Shown: piece after piece, positions 45,085 through 54,192 of the stretch
How the letters are laid out: each line of letters starts with the position of its first letter
Numbering within the stretch: position 1 is the first letter of the stretch
Source of the DNA: an uncultured Caldilineaceae bacterium
GTDB taxonomy: Bacteria > Chloroflexota > Anaerolineae > Caldilineales > Caldilineaceae
Reading direction: 5' to 3'
Length of the DNA stretch: 64,000 nucleotides
NCBI GenBank assembly: GCA_958295915.1
Contig: OY282381.1
Span: 3,122,722-3,186,721 of the forward strand
The notes under the pieces: generated by a model
The model's database searches: none
Told to the model about the DNA's origin: nothing
What the model saw: only the letters and a program-made list of their open reading frames with translations
Program-made: the position numbers and the translations under genes

Positions 45085-45936
45085 TCAGCCCGACTCGCTC
45101 CAGCGCCGAGGGTGATCCGCCTCCGGCGCAGCCGGTTCTGGCGGCGGATGCAGATGACTGCCGAGCTGATCATTGAGAATCTCGGCTATATGGAGCGCCC
45201 GGCAGGTTGCGCCTTCGCGGCTGAGAATGCCGTTTATATGGGTCATACAACTTACGTCGCACAGAACGATGACATCGGCGCCGCTCTGCTGCGCCCATTT
45301 GGCTTTCGCCCGCCCCATGGCAGCGCTGATGCCGCTGTTCTTAATCGCAAACAGCCCACCGAATCCGCAGCAGTCATCGGCGTGGGGCAGCTCCACCATT
45401 TCGAGGCCCTCCACGCCGGCCAACAGTTTGCGGGGCTGTTCGTCCACGCGCAGCTCCCGATAGAGATGGCAGCAAGGATGATAGGTGGCTTTGCCCTGCA
45501 CCGTAGCGCCGCTGCTTTCCAGGCCGAGTACGTCCACCAGGAATTCCGTCAGTTCAAAGGTCACCGATGCCAGCCGCTCAGCCTGATGGCTCAGATTCAT
45601 CTCCTGAGCTTCTTGAAAGATGACCTCATAAAAATGGCTGGTCATCGTCGCGCAACTGCCGGAAGGCGTGACAATGCCCTCTACATGGCCGTTCTCCACC
45701 ATCGGCCCGAAGATCGACAGAAATCGCCGCGCCAACTGCCGAGCCTCGTCACGATAGCCAGCATTGAACGCCGGCTGTCCGCAGCAAGTCTGCTCCAGCG
45801 GGAAGATAACCTCGATGCCATTCTTCTCCAGCAGTTCGCACGTTGCTATGCCCACGTTGGGGTAGAGCATGTCCACCATACAGGTGACAAAAAGCGCGAC
45901 CCGCCGGGGTTTTCTTGCAAATGTGGCCTTACGCAT
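45085..45936 (-). CDS. lutA: LutA-like Fe-S subunit
   Basis: The 283-aa protein carries the two CCG domains of LutA/GlcF-type subunits: FPLEQTCCGQPAFNAGYRDE and PHADDCCGFGGLFAI, plus GSCATM and HPCCHLYRELRV. These bind a [4Fe-4S] or non-cubane cluster. ATG 45936 is used; a GTG lies four codons upstream. The gene is directly behind the M24 peptidase and ahead of lutB, so all five genes (M24-lutABC-rhodanese) appear to form one operon. Confidence 0.93.
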   Translation of the reverse strand: MRKATFARKPRRVALFVTCMVDMLYPNVGIATCELLEKNGIEVIFPLEQTCCGQPAFNAGYRDEARQLARRFLSIFGPMVENGHVEGIVTPSGSCATMTSHFYEVIFQEAQEMNLSHQAERLASVTFELTEFLVDVLGLESSGATVQGKATYHPCCHLYRELRVDEQPRKLLAGVEGLEMVELPHADDCCGFGGLFAIKNSGISAAMGRAKAKWAQQSGADVIVLCDVSCMTHINGILSREGATCRALHIAEILNDQLGSHLHPPPEPAAPEADHPRRWSESG

Positions 45937-45950
45937 AAAATTGTCCACTC

Positions 45951-47231
45951 TTATGACCGCAGCCCAGCCCCCTGATCGTCCAATCGCACGATCTCTTTCT
46001 GGAACGGCAGCGTCGTCACCTCCAGCCGCCCATCGTGGACGATACAGTTCACCTCGCTACGGACGCCCAGCCCTTTGGCCTGCCCGCTGCCATCGAAGTC
46101 CAGCTGCGGCAAGTAGATGCCCGGCTCGATGGTAAACATGATGCCAGGAATCAGCCCGCGGCGGTCCTGGGTCTCCACATTGTCGATATTGACGCCGTTC
46201 CAATGCACTGTCGGCCCCAGGCTATGACCGCTGCGGTGCAAAATGCCCTCGCCAAAACCGGCCTCTTCGATCACGGCGCGCGCCGCGTCGTCCACTTCGT
46301 AGCCGTGAACCGTCGCCGCCTCTGTGGGGCGGCGCAAAGAACCTGCGCCTGCATCGAGCGCCTGCTGGATTGTGGCGATGGCCGTATCGCGTGCCTGAGC
46401 GACAACGGCGAACACGCGCCGCAGCGCGGCCGGCGGTTCTGCCCCGCAGTAGGCCGTCCAGGTGATATCTGCGTAGCAATCGTCAGCGCGATTTTTCTCC
46501 TTGGCCCACAGATCGATCAGCAGCGCGTCCCCGCGCCGAATCGGGCTATGATCCTGCGCGGTCGGCGCGTAATGGGGCACAGCCGCATTGCCGTTGACCG
46601 CCACAATCGGATCATGATCCCACACCAGATCCGCCGCCTGAAAGCGTTCCACAATCAACTGCTGCACATCGTATTCGCTGATTTCCCGTCCCCCGCGCAG
46701 AGCCGCGCCCACGAAAGCGAAGGCCGCGTCCTTGGCCGCCAGCGCATGGGCCGCGGCCCGGCGATGGCTGGCCATCTGCTCTGGCGAAAGCACAGCCTGA
46801 ACGAGTTGCACCAGATCGGCGCTGCTCACGACAGTCGCGCCGGTAACGTCCCTGACCATCTCCAAAGTGCCCGCATCGACATTGCTGGCGTAGGGAATCG
46901 CGCCCCGGGGGCTGTATTCCATGGCCACAACGCGGGAAGCATCCCCTTGCATCAGACCACGCAGCTTCTCCTCCATCTCCCGCCAGCCAACATATAGATG
47001 CAGCGGGCCGGCCATCTCTGAACATACGCTGCCGAAGGTGGCCTGCTCGATGGCGTGGACCAGCCATTGGGGCTCGCCATCAGCAGGAATCCATAAAAAC
47101 CAGCGCCGGGTACCGGTGCTTTGCAGCCCGGCAACAGAAGCGGCGATAGGGTTCTGGCCGCGAAAATCATAGAGTAGCCAGCCGGCCATGCCGTTGTGAC
47201 GCAGATAGGTACGGATGGTTTCCAGTTTCAC
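45951..47231 (-). CDS. M24 family Xaa-Pro aminopeptidase-like protein
   Basis: The 426-aa pita-bread metallopeptidase-fold protein has a creatinase N-domain (GWLLYDFRGQNPIAASVAGL) and a C-domain with metal ligands in LIDLWAKEKNRADDCYADIT (Asp/Asp), HRSGHSLGPTVHWNG (His), MFTIEPGIYLP (Glu) and GVRSEVNCIVHDG (Glu). The expected reaction is removal of an N-terminal residue before proline. A GTG at 47231 (VKLETIRTYLRHNGM) preceded by GGAG is the preferred start; the open frame further upstream is made by a tandem TGTGGCGCAATGACAAA repeat. Confidence 0.87.
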   Translation of the reverse strand: MKLETIRTYLRHNGMAGWLLYDFRGQNPIAASVAGLQSTGTRRWFLWIPADGEPQWLVHAIEQATFGSVCSEMAGPLHLYVGWREMEEKLRGLMQGDASRVVAMEYSPRGAIPYASNVDAGTLEMVRDVTGATVVSSADLVQLVQAVLSPEQMASHRRAAAHALAAKDAAFAFVGAALRGGREISEYDVQQLIVERFQAADLVWDHDPIVAVNGNAAVPHYAPTAQDHSPIRRGDALLIDLWAKEKNRADDCYADITWTAYCGAEPPAALRRVFAVVAQARDTAIATIQQALDAGAGSLRRPTEAATVHGYEVDDAARAVIEEAGFGEGILHRSGHSLGPTVHWNGVNIDNVETQDRRGLIPGIMFTIEPGIYLPQLDFDGSGQAKGLGVRSEVNCIVHDGRLEVTTLPFQKEIVRLDDQGAGLRS

Positions 47232-47330
47232 ATTCAGCTCCGTGTCGCCCAGTATAACCTTGCGCTCTTGCGAGTCTCTCCCGCTGTGGCGCAATGACAA
47301 ACTGTGGCGCAATGACAAAACCGCAGCTTG

Positions 47331-47395
47331 TAGTTGTCAGTTTCCAGTAGTCAGTGAACTGCAGTTACTCGAAACGAAAAATCAGAAACTTTCCA
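47331..47395. repeat. Type C intergenic repeat
   Basis: TAGTTGTCAGTTTCCAGTAG, then TCAGTGAACTGCAGTTACTC and GAAACG..GAAACTTTCC. Best-preserved match to 24358. Confidence 0.7.
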
Positions 47396-47546
47396 ATGAA
47401 TTGGACACATCGTTTATTATTCCACGAAGTGGCGACAATGTCTAATTCCATACAGAGTTCGGAAGACCCTATTGGGCGTGATGCCGGCCTGGATAGTGGG
47501 CTCCACCGATGATACCGAACATATTTTCTAAAAGGGCTGCCAGATT

Positions 47547-47575
47547 TTGACTGTTGGCTGCAACGCATGTACAAT
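47547..47575 (+). promoter_or_regulatory. Putative sigma70-type promoter of ssb
   Basis: TTGACT (47547-47552), 17-bp spacer, TACAAT (47570-47575); the ssb ATG follows 85 bp downstream with GAAAGGA before it. Confidence 0.6.
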
Positions 47576-47659
47576 ATCAGACAATCACAGCCGGCGAGCT
47601 TTTGCCGCTCTCCGGTTGCATGTGTTTACTCAATTTCAGATCCCTCGAAAGGACTCTAC

Positions 47660-48109
47660 ATGTATCAGCAGATCACCTTGATTGGGAATTTGGGGCGGGA
47701 TCCAGTGATGCGCTACACAGCCAGCGGTGTGCCTGTCACCTCCTTCAGCGTCGCCGTCAGTCGGTCGTGGACAGGCAGCGACGGACAGCGCCAGGAGAAG
47801 ACCACCTGGTTCAGCGTGACCGCCTGGCAACGACTGGCAGAAACCTGTAACCAGTACCTGACAAAAGGGCAGCGGGTGCTGGTTGTCGGCGAAATCGAAG
47901 AGCCGAATATCTGGACCGACCAGAGCGGCGCCCCGCGAGCCGGGCTGAACCTGAGAGCGCAGACCGTGCGCTTCCTCAACACCAGAGCGGAATCTGAGGC
48001 CCTGGCCGGCGGCGTGGACCAGGCCGGCGAGCAACCCGCCGGGCAGACCGCATCCAGCGTCAATGAGTCTGCCCCCGAACCCAGCGGCGAAGATGACATT
48101 CCGTTTTAG
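47660..48109 (+). CDS. ssb: Single-stranded DNA-binding protein
   Basis: The 149-aa protein has an OB-fold (MYQQITLIGNLGRDPVMRYT, KTTWFSVTAWQRLAETCNQY, KGQRVLVVGEIE) and a flexible acidic C-terminus ending DDIPF, which recruits partner proteins. It protects ssDNA in replication, repair and recombination. ATG 47660 is supported by the ribosome-binding site and by the start of strand 1. The residue after strand 3 includes IWTDQSGAPRAG, a normal variation. Confidence 0.96.
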   Translation: MYQQITLIGNLGRDPVMRYTASGVPVTSFSVAVSRSWTGSDGQRQEKTTWFSVTAWQRLAETCNQYLTKGQRVLVVGEIEEPNIWTDQSGAPRAGLNLRAQTVRFLNTRAESEALAGGVDQAGEQPAGQTASSVNESAPEPSGEDDIPF

Positions 48110-48266
48110 TTTCGAGTGCCTGTTGGTAGGGACGGGTCTTGCGCCCGCCCCGGGCAACCACACCTGCAGTTTCTAGTGGCCAGTGGCCAGTAACGGCACT
48201 GGCCACTGGAAACTGACTACCGGCAACGGATCTACGCCCCTACGAAAAACTGACAACTAAAAACAG
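48107..48266. repeat. Composite type C / type D-like repeat after ssb
   Basis: It contains a TTGGTAGGGACGGGTC..GCCCGCCCCGGGCAACC palindrome. Near its middle is a strong hairpin: CAGTTTCTAGTGGCCAGTG (48167-48185) pairs with CACTGGCCACTGGAAACTG (48197-48215), 18 of 19 positions. TTTTT does not follow, so intrinsic termination is unlikely. Confidence 0.75.
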
Positions 48267-48285
48267 CCGATCTCAATAGTCAGCA

Positions 48286-49260
48286 ATGCGATCCCTGAAA
48301 TCAGGACAATCAAACCCGTCGCCAGATCGCAAAACCGATCTCTTACAGACGTTACGGAGCAACGGCAAACTTGAATACAAGCGTTATCTCGCTTCACCGC
48401 TTCGTTATGCAGGTGGCAAAAGTCTTGCAGTCGGTTTTGTCATTGAACGGCTACCCAATGACCTGAAACGAGTTGTTTCACCGTTTATGGGCGGAGGATC
48501 CGTTGAGATCGCCTGCGCAAACGAATTGGGATTGACAGTCGTCGCCTATGATGTATTCGACATCCTTTGTAACTACTGGAATATCCAGTTAGACAATCCA
48601 TCTGCTTTAGCGGAACGAATGCGCCGCTTTTCCCCTGATCGCAAAACCTTCAAACAGGTCAAAGAGCGATTGGCGCGGCATTGGAAAGGTTGTTTTGCGC
48701 GCCACTGTGGGGCGCGCTATGGCGAACGATTGAATCGCTACGACCTGGCCGCGCACTATTACTTCAATTCCAATACCTCCTATGGTCCACATTTCCTCGG
48801 CTGGCCCTCCAATGTGTACCTGAACCCGACCCGATACGCAAAGATGGTGGACAAGTCGGAAGCCTTTCGCGCGCCGAATCTGACCGTAACCTGCCTTGCG
48901 TTCGAACAGTCGATCCCGATGCACAAGGAGGACTTCCTGTATTGTGATCCGCCGTATTATCTGGACGAAGGAAAGACCTTTGTGGGAATGTATCCGCACA
49001 GGAATTTCCCGATTCACCATAAAGGCTTTCGGCATGACCTATTGCGTGATTATCTTTTGTCGCACAAAGGCGGTTTCATCTTGTCCTATAATGATTGCGA
49101 GATAATCCGGGATTGGTACGCGGATTGCAACATTGAAACGCCCGAATGGCAGTACACCTTCGGCCAGGGGGATACCCGCATAGGTGAAAATCGAAGAGAG
49201 CGAAACGGCGGGTCGCATGTCAAGAAGTCCCACGAACTGCTGATATGGAGACATCCCTGA
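48286..49260 (+). CDS. D12-class adenine-N6 DNA methyltransferase (Dam-like)
   Basis: The 324-aa alpha-class methylase shows SPLRYAGGKSLAVGF, motif I PFMGGGSVEIACANELG, and DPPYYLDEGKTF (motif IV) with FILSYNDCEIIRDWY near the end. It probably methylates adenine in a short palindromic site. No cognate nuclease is adjacent, so it is a solitary methylase. A type B repeat is in frame around residue 137-144 (CFARHCGARYG) and should form a loop between the motifs. Start ATG 48286 has no strong ribosome-binding site. Confidence 0.9.
   Translation: MRSLKSGQSNPSPDRKTDLLQTLRSNGKLEYKRYLASPLRYAGGKSLAVGFVIERLPNDLKRVVSPFMGGGSVEIACANELGLTVVAYDVFDILCNYWNIQLDNPSALAERMRRFSPDRKTFKQVKERLARHWKGCFARHCGARYGERLNRYDLAAHYYFNSNTSYGPHFLGWPSNVYLNPTRYAKMVDKSEAFRAPNLTVTCLAFEQSIPMHKEDFLYCDPPYYLDEGKTFVGMYPHRNFPIHHKGFRHDLLRDYLLSHKGGFILSYNDCEIIRDWYADCNIETPEWQYTFGQGDTRIGENRRERNGGSHVKKSHELLIWRHP
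48695..48717. repeat. Type B palindromic repeat inside the D12 methylase gene
   Basis: TTGCGCGCCACTGTGGGGCG, then CGC. In frame, translated FARHCGAR, a different frame from the copies at 42733 and 61243. Confidence 0.9.
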
Positions 49261-49345
49261 TGCTTCTTTCTGGTCGACAAGGTGGAACCTCTGAACAAGG
49301 GCAGAACCATCCTCGGATAGTACGTTCACGAGATTCCGCGCAATG

Positions 49346-50083
49346 CTAACTCACCTCTGTATTCGTCGGGTAGAGATCGATCCGATCGGCGTTGGCGCGT
49401 GGCGACAGGCTGGCGGCATAGAGGACAGTAGCGGCGATGTCCTCCGCCTGCATCATCAGTTTGCGCGCCTCCTGAGGCGGCGGGCTGGGCCGTCGATCCA
49501 GAATGGGCGTGGCCGCCACGCCAGGATTGATGACACAGGCGCGCACGCCATGCGGATTCCCCTCCTGATTGGTAATCTGGTTGAGGGCCTGCATTCCCAT
49601 CTTGGCGCTGCTATAGGCGACCCCGGCCAGCAGGCTGGGGTAGTTGGCCGCGCGCGAGGCTACGTTGATGATCGTGCCGACGCCCCTCGCCTTCATCCGC
49701 GGCAAGATCAGGTTGGTGAAGAGATAGGCGCTGATCAGGTTGACATCGAGAACCTGCCGCCAGTCCGCTGTAGTCGTGTCCGCGATGCTGCGATTGGACA
49801 CGTTCATGCCAGCGTTGTTCACCAATACGTCGATGGGGCCGAGTTCAGTGAAAGTCTTCTCGACGCTGGCTCGGACCTGCGCCTCGTCCCCCACATCACA
49901 GGGACAGACCAGGGCGCGCCCACCCAATGGCTCGATGCGATCCGCCAGGGCGCGCAGCTTCTCCTCGCGGCGGGCCACCAGAGCCACATGCGCGCCCACC
50001 TGAGCGAACTGCCAGGCAATCGCCTCGCCGAAGCCGCTGCTGGCGCCAGTAATAAGGACGCTTTGACCAGATAGATTGTTCAA
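49346..50083 (-). CDS. SDR family oxidoreductase
   Basis: The 245-aa classical SDR begins with a TTG (50083) behind AAGGAGATATTTAC. It has GASSGFGEAIAWQFAQ (nucleotide binding), NNAG (VLVNNAGMNVSNRSI), and the YxxxK active site (VAYSSAKMGMQALN). The substrate is unknown. It opens the catabolic block that continues to 60220. Confidence 0.9.
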   Translation of the reverse strand: MNNLSGQSVLITGASSGFGEAIAWQFAQVGAHVALVARREEKLRALADRIEPLGGRALVCPCDVGDEAQVRASVEKTFTELGPIDVLVNNAGMNVSNRSIADTTTADWRQVLDVNLISAYLFTNLILPRMKARGVGTIINVASRAANYPSLLAGVAYSSAKMGMQALNQITNQEGNPHGVRACVINPGVAATPILDRRPSPPPQEARKLMMQAEDIAATVLYAASLSPRANADRIDLYPTNTEVS

Positions 50084-50100
50084 GTAAATATCTCCTTTTC

Positions 50101-50220
50101 CGTATTCCCGCCGCTTGACGACCGGTTCATGTGGTTTGCGTGATTGCGCTCATACCTCAATTCGGTATTCCCGCCAGTTTGCTGTTTGGTTGCCAATCGA
50201 TATGATTGCGCTCATACCTC
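50101..50220. repeat. Two type E repeats in tandem
   Basis: Unit 1 is CGTATTCCCGCCGCTTGACG, then ACCGG..TGATTGCGCTCATACCTC. Unit 2 is TTCGGTATTCCCGCCAGTTT and ends ATTGCGCTCATACCTCACAC. The 51824-51888 copy shares the same two ends. Confidence 0.7.
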
Positions 50221-51547
50221 ACACATTGCCTACTTTCAACAGATCATCCACCGCTATGGCCTGCCCTGTGGCAATCGACTTGTTGGCCGCAATCCCCAGC
50301 AGAATTGAGGCCGCGCCGTCGATGTGGGAGGCGGCGCGCTGAAAGGGGTCATCCGGCGGGTCGGGGTGGAAGAGCTGCTCCAGCATCACCCGGTCGCCGC
50401 CGCCGTGACCACCCACGCCCTCCGGCACTTCCACATTGTAGGGCGCGCCGTGCATAGGGAAGACCCATATATGCTTGCCGCCGAAGTCGAGGAGCCGATC
50501 TTCGGCCTCGCCCAGGCTTTCTTCCTGACCGCCCACGAATGCGGACCCGACCGCCTCTACCACCTCCACTTCAATGCGACCCCGGTCGCCGGTAATGGCT
50601 GCCCGGTAGCCTTCCCATGGACAGTAGGCCAAAAGGGAGTAACTGAGAATGATGCCGTTGCGATAGCGGGCCGTGACGCTCATCGTGTCCTCAGCGGTGA
50701 TGTTGTCGCCGAAAACGTTGCGATCGCGCAGATAACCGCTGTCAGCTTCAGCGTTCAGATAGAGGCTTTGGAGGGTCTCGTTGGCATCCAGGCGCAGGGC
50801 GAAGGGATCGTCCGCGGCAGCCTCCTCGCCGGTGTAGCGATCGTAGCTGTAGAATTCGCCGCGCGCGGCCGCGTTCTGCCGCCCGTAAAAGAGCAGATCG
50901 CCCTGCGCATAGACCGTCTGGGGAATGGAGTCGACCCACCAGTTGATCAGGTCGAAGTGGTGGGTGGCCTTGTGCACCAGCAGGCCGCCGGATTTGTCCT
51001 TTTCCCGGTGCCAGCGGCGAAAGTAATCGGCCCCGTGGCGGGTGTCCAGCACCCAGGAGAAGTCCACATGGCGGGGACGCCCCACCGCGCCCCGCATCAC
51101 CAACTCCCGCACTCTGGTCGCCAGGGGCGTGTAACGGTAGTTAAAGGTCACGCGCAGGGAACGGCCTGTCCTATCGATCGTCTCAAAGATCTGGCGGGCC
51201 TTGGTGTCGTCGGTGGTCATGGGTTTTTCCGTGATGGCGTCACAGCCCAGTTCCATCGCCCGGCAAATGTACTGGTGATGGGTCGCATCCATGGTGGTGA
51301 CGATGACCACATCCGGCATGGTCTCGGCGATCATGCGGTCGAAGTCGTGGGCGTGAAAGGTAGGCAGCGGCCCCCGGCCGGCGCGTTGCTGAATCTGCTG
51401 AGTATACCAGTCCATCCGTGTCTGGCTGAGGTCACAGAGACCAACCAGTTCATTCCATTGGGCATAGTCGTCCAAAATGGCGTGAATATACATCCCGGCG
51501 CGCCCGCCAGTGCCGACGAGCGCGTAGCGGCGTTGGGGAGAAGTCAC
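50219..51547 (-). CDS. Gfo/Idh/MocA family oxidoreductase
   Basis: The 442-aa protein has a Rossmann domain ([17 protein letters not shown]), the EKP motif ([17 protein letters not shown]) and a long C-terminal domain containing [20 protein letters not shown]. The large size suggests a glycoside- or polyol-derivative dehydrogenase, as in bacterial glycosidases and inositol dehydrogenases of the family. A GTG at 51547 with GGAAGGG before it is preferred over the TTG at 51565. A Type E pair lies past its stop codon. Confidence 0.9.
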   Translation of the reverse strand: MTSPQRRYALVGTGGRAGMYIHAILDDYAQWNELVGLCDLSQTRMDWYTQQIQQRAGRGPLPTFHAHDFDRMIAETMPDVVIVTTMDATHHQYICRAMELGCDAITEKPMTTDDTKARQIFETIDRTGRSLRVTFNYRYTPLATRVRELVMRGAVGRPRHVDFSWVLDTRHGADYFRRWHREKDKSGGLLVHKATHHFDLINWWVDSIPQTVYAQGDLLFYGRQNAAARGEFYSYDRYTGEEAAADDPFALRLDANETLQSLYLNAEADSGYLRDRNVFGDNITAEDTMSVTARYRNGIILSYSLLAYCPWEGYRAAITGDRGRIEVEVVEAVGSAFVGGQEESLGEAEDRLLDFGGKHIWVFPMHGAPYNVEVPEGVGGHGGGDRVMLEQLFHPDPPDDPFQRAASHIDGAASILLGIAANKSIATGQAIAVDDLLKVGNV

Positions 51548-51615
51548 AAGATAGATCCCTTCCAATTCTTACGACACTCTTTGATTTGCGCTTGTATTCC
51601 GATTCTAATCTCCTC

Positions 51616-51825
51616 ATGCCATTGAACAACCAACAGCGCAGAACACCGGCGGCAATCTTTGATCGGCCAACCCGCGCAAACATTCGCTGGGCTGATGTGG
51701 AGCGGCTCTTGGTCGCTGTCGGCGCCGAGGTGACAGAAGGCGCAGGGTCACGCGTACGAATTAAGTTAGGTGATCAAGTAAAGACATTCCACCGTCCTCA
51801 TCCGCGCAAAGAAGCAAAGCGCTAA
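51616..51825 (+). CDS. Truncated HicA-like toxin
   Basis: The 69-aa product (MPLNNQQRRTPAAIFDRPTR) contains IRWADVERLLVAVGAE and VTEGAGSRVRI, and FHRPHPRKEAKR, a HicA-type dsRNA-binding-like fold; its catalytic histidine region RPHP is present. Family members normally run about 15 residues further. The stop comes directly before a type E repeat, which may have truncated it. The HicB antitoxin gene is absent. Confidence 0.65.
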   Translation: MPLNNQQRRTPAAIFDRPTRANIRWADVERLLVAVGAEVTEGAGSRVRIKLGDQVKTFHRPHPRKEAKR

Positions 51826-51888
51826 TTCGGTATTCCCGCCAGTTGACGACCGCTTGATGTAGTTTGTGTGGCTGCGCTCATACCGCAC
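51824..51888. repeat. Type E repeat
   Basis: AATTCGGTATTCCCGCCAGT, then TGACGACCGCTTGATGTAG and TGGCTGCGCTCATACCGC. It starts exactly at the stop codon of the HicA-like gene. Confidence 0.65.
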
Positions 51889-52881
51889 TCAGTGATAGCG
51901 CGCCAGATCGGCGATAGCCGCTTTCACTTCCTGACCGACCCCTTCAGGAACCGCCGGATTGAAGGGCGCGCCCTGGCCGCCGTCGATGTCGTCGAAGCCA
52001 CTCAGGGCCATGGCTGCGATAACCGCTGAATAGTTGTATCTGCGTCCGTCCCGAAAGCGGAGCTCCTCCAGAGCGGCGATGGCATCCTCCACCCGCTGAG
52101 ACTCGGCATGATCGCCGGCCCGCTGGGCGTTGTTGATGGCATCTGACGCCTTGGCATAGACGATAGCGATGCCGGAGGTGTGCCCTTTCGTGCCGAGCCG
52201 GGATGCCCGGGTGCAGCGGTCGCCGATGCCCCAGATAACCAGACCACTGTCGCCGACCGCACGCGTCAGCGGCTCCACGTCGGCCTCGCCAGTGCCCACT
52301 TTCACGCCTACGAAATGTTCCGAATCCCGCAGGAGTTTCGCTACCTGGGGCAGATCCCGGCTATCCTTGAAATAGTAGAGAAAACGGGCGTCGCAGCGGT
52401 CGTCCATCTCCTCAGCAAAAGCCATGAACTCAGTGTACATACCGTCCTGATCGTAAACGCCAGCCAGAGGCATGATCAGATAGGCGTCCGGAGGACGCCG
52501 GAGAATGGCAAGTTCGCTGATGAGCGCCTTGGCTTCAGAGAGCGGATTGGGCAGAACGCCGGCCACGTAAACGCCCTCATCCCCCATGGCGCGCGTCGTG
52601 ATGTCCACCAGATGGATATGCTCGGAGCGGCTCATGTTGTGGATGGGGCTGGTGCCGGCGATGGAAAGGACCCGGGGGCGGTTTTCACTCAGATCGTTGT
52701 TCCGCATCAGATAGCGCACATTTTTTATATGCGCGTCGTAATCGATGCCGCTGGAACGGCCGACGGATGACGAGCCGTCCTCCCCGCTGGCTCGGTAAGG
52801 CACTACAGGAATGGCGGTCACGCCTTCCAGCGCGGACAATAGCGCTGCGGTCGACAGTTGGGAGGCAACGGCGAGAGTCAT
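51889..52881 (-). CDS. Dihydrodipicolinate synthase-family aldolase
   Basis: The 330-aa class I aldolase of the DapA/NAL superfamily has LSALEGVTAIPVVPY at the N-terminus and a Schiff-base lysine candidate in HFVGVKVGTGEADV; LYYFKDSRDLPQV is also conserved. The canonical YN signature of the DapA tyrosine is not obvious, so the reaction is probably on another keto-acid, such as a 2-keto-3-deoxy acid. ATG 52881 follows AAAGGAG. It neighbours an enolase-superfamily gene, which suggests a sugar-acid pathway. Confidence 0.82.
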   Translation of the reverse strand: MTLAVASQLSTAALLSALEGVTAIPVVPYRASGEDGSSSVGRSSGIDYDAHIKNVRYLMRNNDLSENRPRVLSIAGTSPIHNMSRSEHIHLVDITTRAMGDEGVYVAGVLPNPLSEAKALISELAILRRPPDAYLIMPLAGVYDQDGMYTEFMAFAEEMDDRCDARFLYYFKDSRDLPQVAKLLRDSEHFVGVKVGTGEADVEPLTRAVGDSGLVIWGIGDRCTRASRLGTKGHTSGIAIVYAKASDAINNAQRAGDHAESQRVEDAIAALEELRFRDGRRYNYSAVIAAMALSGFDDIDGGQGAPFNPAVPEGVGQEVKAAIADLARYH

Positions 52882-52904
52882 AGCGGCTCCTTTGCAATTC
52901 ACTA

Positions 52905-52993
52905 CAATTTTTAGTGGTCAGTTTCCAGTAGGGGCAACCACAAGGCCCGCCCCTACCAGCCGGCGCTTGAAACGAAAAACCAGAAACTTTCCA
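52905..52993. repeat. Type C repeat with a nested type D palindrome
   Basis: TTTTTAGTGGTCAGTTTCCA, then GTAGGGGCAACCACAAGGCC..GCCCCTAC (52928-52956) and GAAACG..CAGAAACTTTCC. Type D has therefore inserted in, or recombined with, a type C repeat. Confidence 0.65.
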
Positions 52994-52999
52994 CGCGCG

Positions 53000-54166
53000 T
53001 CACACGCCGTATTCTACCACCGACACGCGGTTTCTCTCCACCCACTCCCAGTTGATCGCCACGCCCAGTCCCGGCCCCTGGGGGATCGACACGTGGCCAT
53101 TGGCGTCGATTGCCTCCAGATCGTCCCGATAGTCGCTATACAGGTTCGGTTCGTGGCTGGCCGGCGCTTTGGGGTGCAGCAAGCCCATCTCGTAGTAGTT
53201 CGTGTTGCGGATGGCGGCCATGCACTGACGCTGAGCCGGGCCAGGGCCGTGAAATTCAAGGTCGATGCCCAGCGCTTCACAGGCATGGGCCAGCTTCAGT
53301 ACGCCGGTGATGCCATCGTAGCCCACATCCCCGCGCACGTAATCGGTGGCGTCTGCGAGCGCGAAGTCGATATGGGGCTCCAGGGAGCGCACATGCTCCG
53401 TCTGCAGGATCGGCGTCCTGATCAGTTGACGCAGCTTGCGGTGGGCAAACTGGGAGATGCCCCCATCGCGGTAAGGGTCCTCATACCAGAAGAAGCGGTT
53501 TTCGTCGCAGGCCCAGCCCACTTTGACCGCATCGCCAAAGGTACGCAGCTCGCAGGCCGGATCCAGCATCAGATCCATCTTATCGCCGACCCGCCGCCCC
53601 ACTGCATGGACGTTGGCCACCTCCTGGCTGACAGGCGCCCGGCCCCAACCGTGGATCTTGAAGGCCGGGTAGCCCATCTCCAAACACTGCTCAGCGAAAT
53701 CGGCGAAGGCCTCCGGCGACGAGAGGCCATCCGGCTGGTGGTCGCCGTGATAGGTGCTGGCGTAGCAGGGAACGCTGGTCTTGTAGCCGCCCAGCAGCTT
53801 GTAGACCGGTTGATCGTAAAGTTTGCCAGCGATATCCCATAGCGCGATGTCGATGGGCGCCAAGCCGATGCGGGCCACCTGACGCAGGGCGCGCTTGACT
53901 TCGGTATAGATCAACTCCCGCTCCAAGGCGCTGCGCCCGATGAGAAAATGGGAAAAGGTGGGAATCGTCGAAAACTCGGCCTCCCCGCCGCCGGCGTACT
54001 CGCCCACAATGCCTTGATCCGTCTCAATACGTAAGACATGCCCCTGGCGCGAGATGCGGTTGCCCGGCTCGTAGACGATATTGAAGCCATTGTAGTCAGT
54101 GCCCAGGTTCTCCCTTTCGCACTGATACGTGTGTATTTCGATCTTGGTGATGATTGGATCGGCCAT
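53000..54166 (-). CDS. Mandelate racemase/muconate lactonising-type enolase superfamily protein
   Basis: The 388-aa protein has a capping domain followed by the beta-barrel with AFKIHGWG (catalytic lysine strand), DLMLDPACE (metal Asp) and FFWYEDPYRDGG (metal Glu). A third ligand follows in the DYVRGDVGYDGITGVLKLAH stretch. It probably dehydrates a sugar acid or racemises an acid. ATG 54166 has an AGAGGAGCAACC ribosome-binding site. It stands with the DapA-like and Rieske genes on the same strand. Confidence 0.9.
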   Translation of the reverse strand: MADPIITKIEIHTYQCERENLGTDYNGFNIVYEPGNRISRQGHVLRIETDQGIVGEYAGGGEAEFSTIPTFSHFLIGRSALERELIYTEVKRALRQVARIGLAPIDIALWDIAGKLYDQPVYKLLGGYKTSVPCYASTYHGDHQPDGLSSPEAFADFAEQCLEMGYPAFKIHGWGRAPVSQEVANVHAVGRRVGDKMDLMLDPACELRTFGDAVKVGWACDENRFFWYEDPYRDGGISQFAHRKLRQLIRTPILQTEHVRSLEPHIDFALADATDYVRGDVGYDGITGVLKLAHACEALGIDLEFHGPGPAQRQCMAAIRNTNYYEMGLLHPKAPASHEPNLYSDYRDDLEAIDANGHVSIPQGPGLGVAINWEWVERNRVSVVEYGV

Positions 54167-54192
54167 GGTTGCTCCTCTTATGGGATGAAAGC

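Larger units (their letters stand above)
47232..47659. other. Intergenic region upstream of ssb
   Basis: 428 bp with a tandem TGTGGCGCAATGACAAA pair (about 47285-47320), a type C repeat (47331-47395) and the ssb promoter (47547-47575). No RNA gene recognised. Confidence 0.45.
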
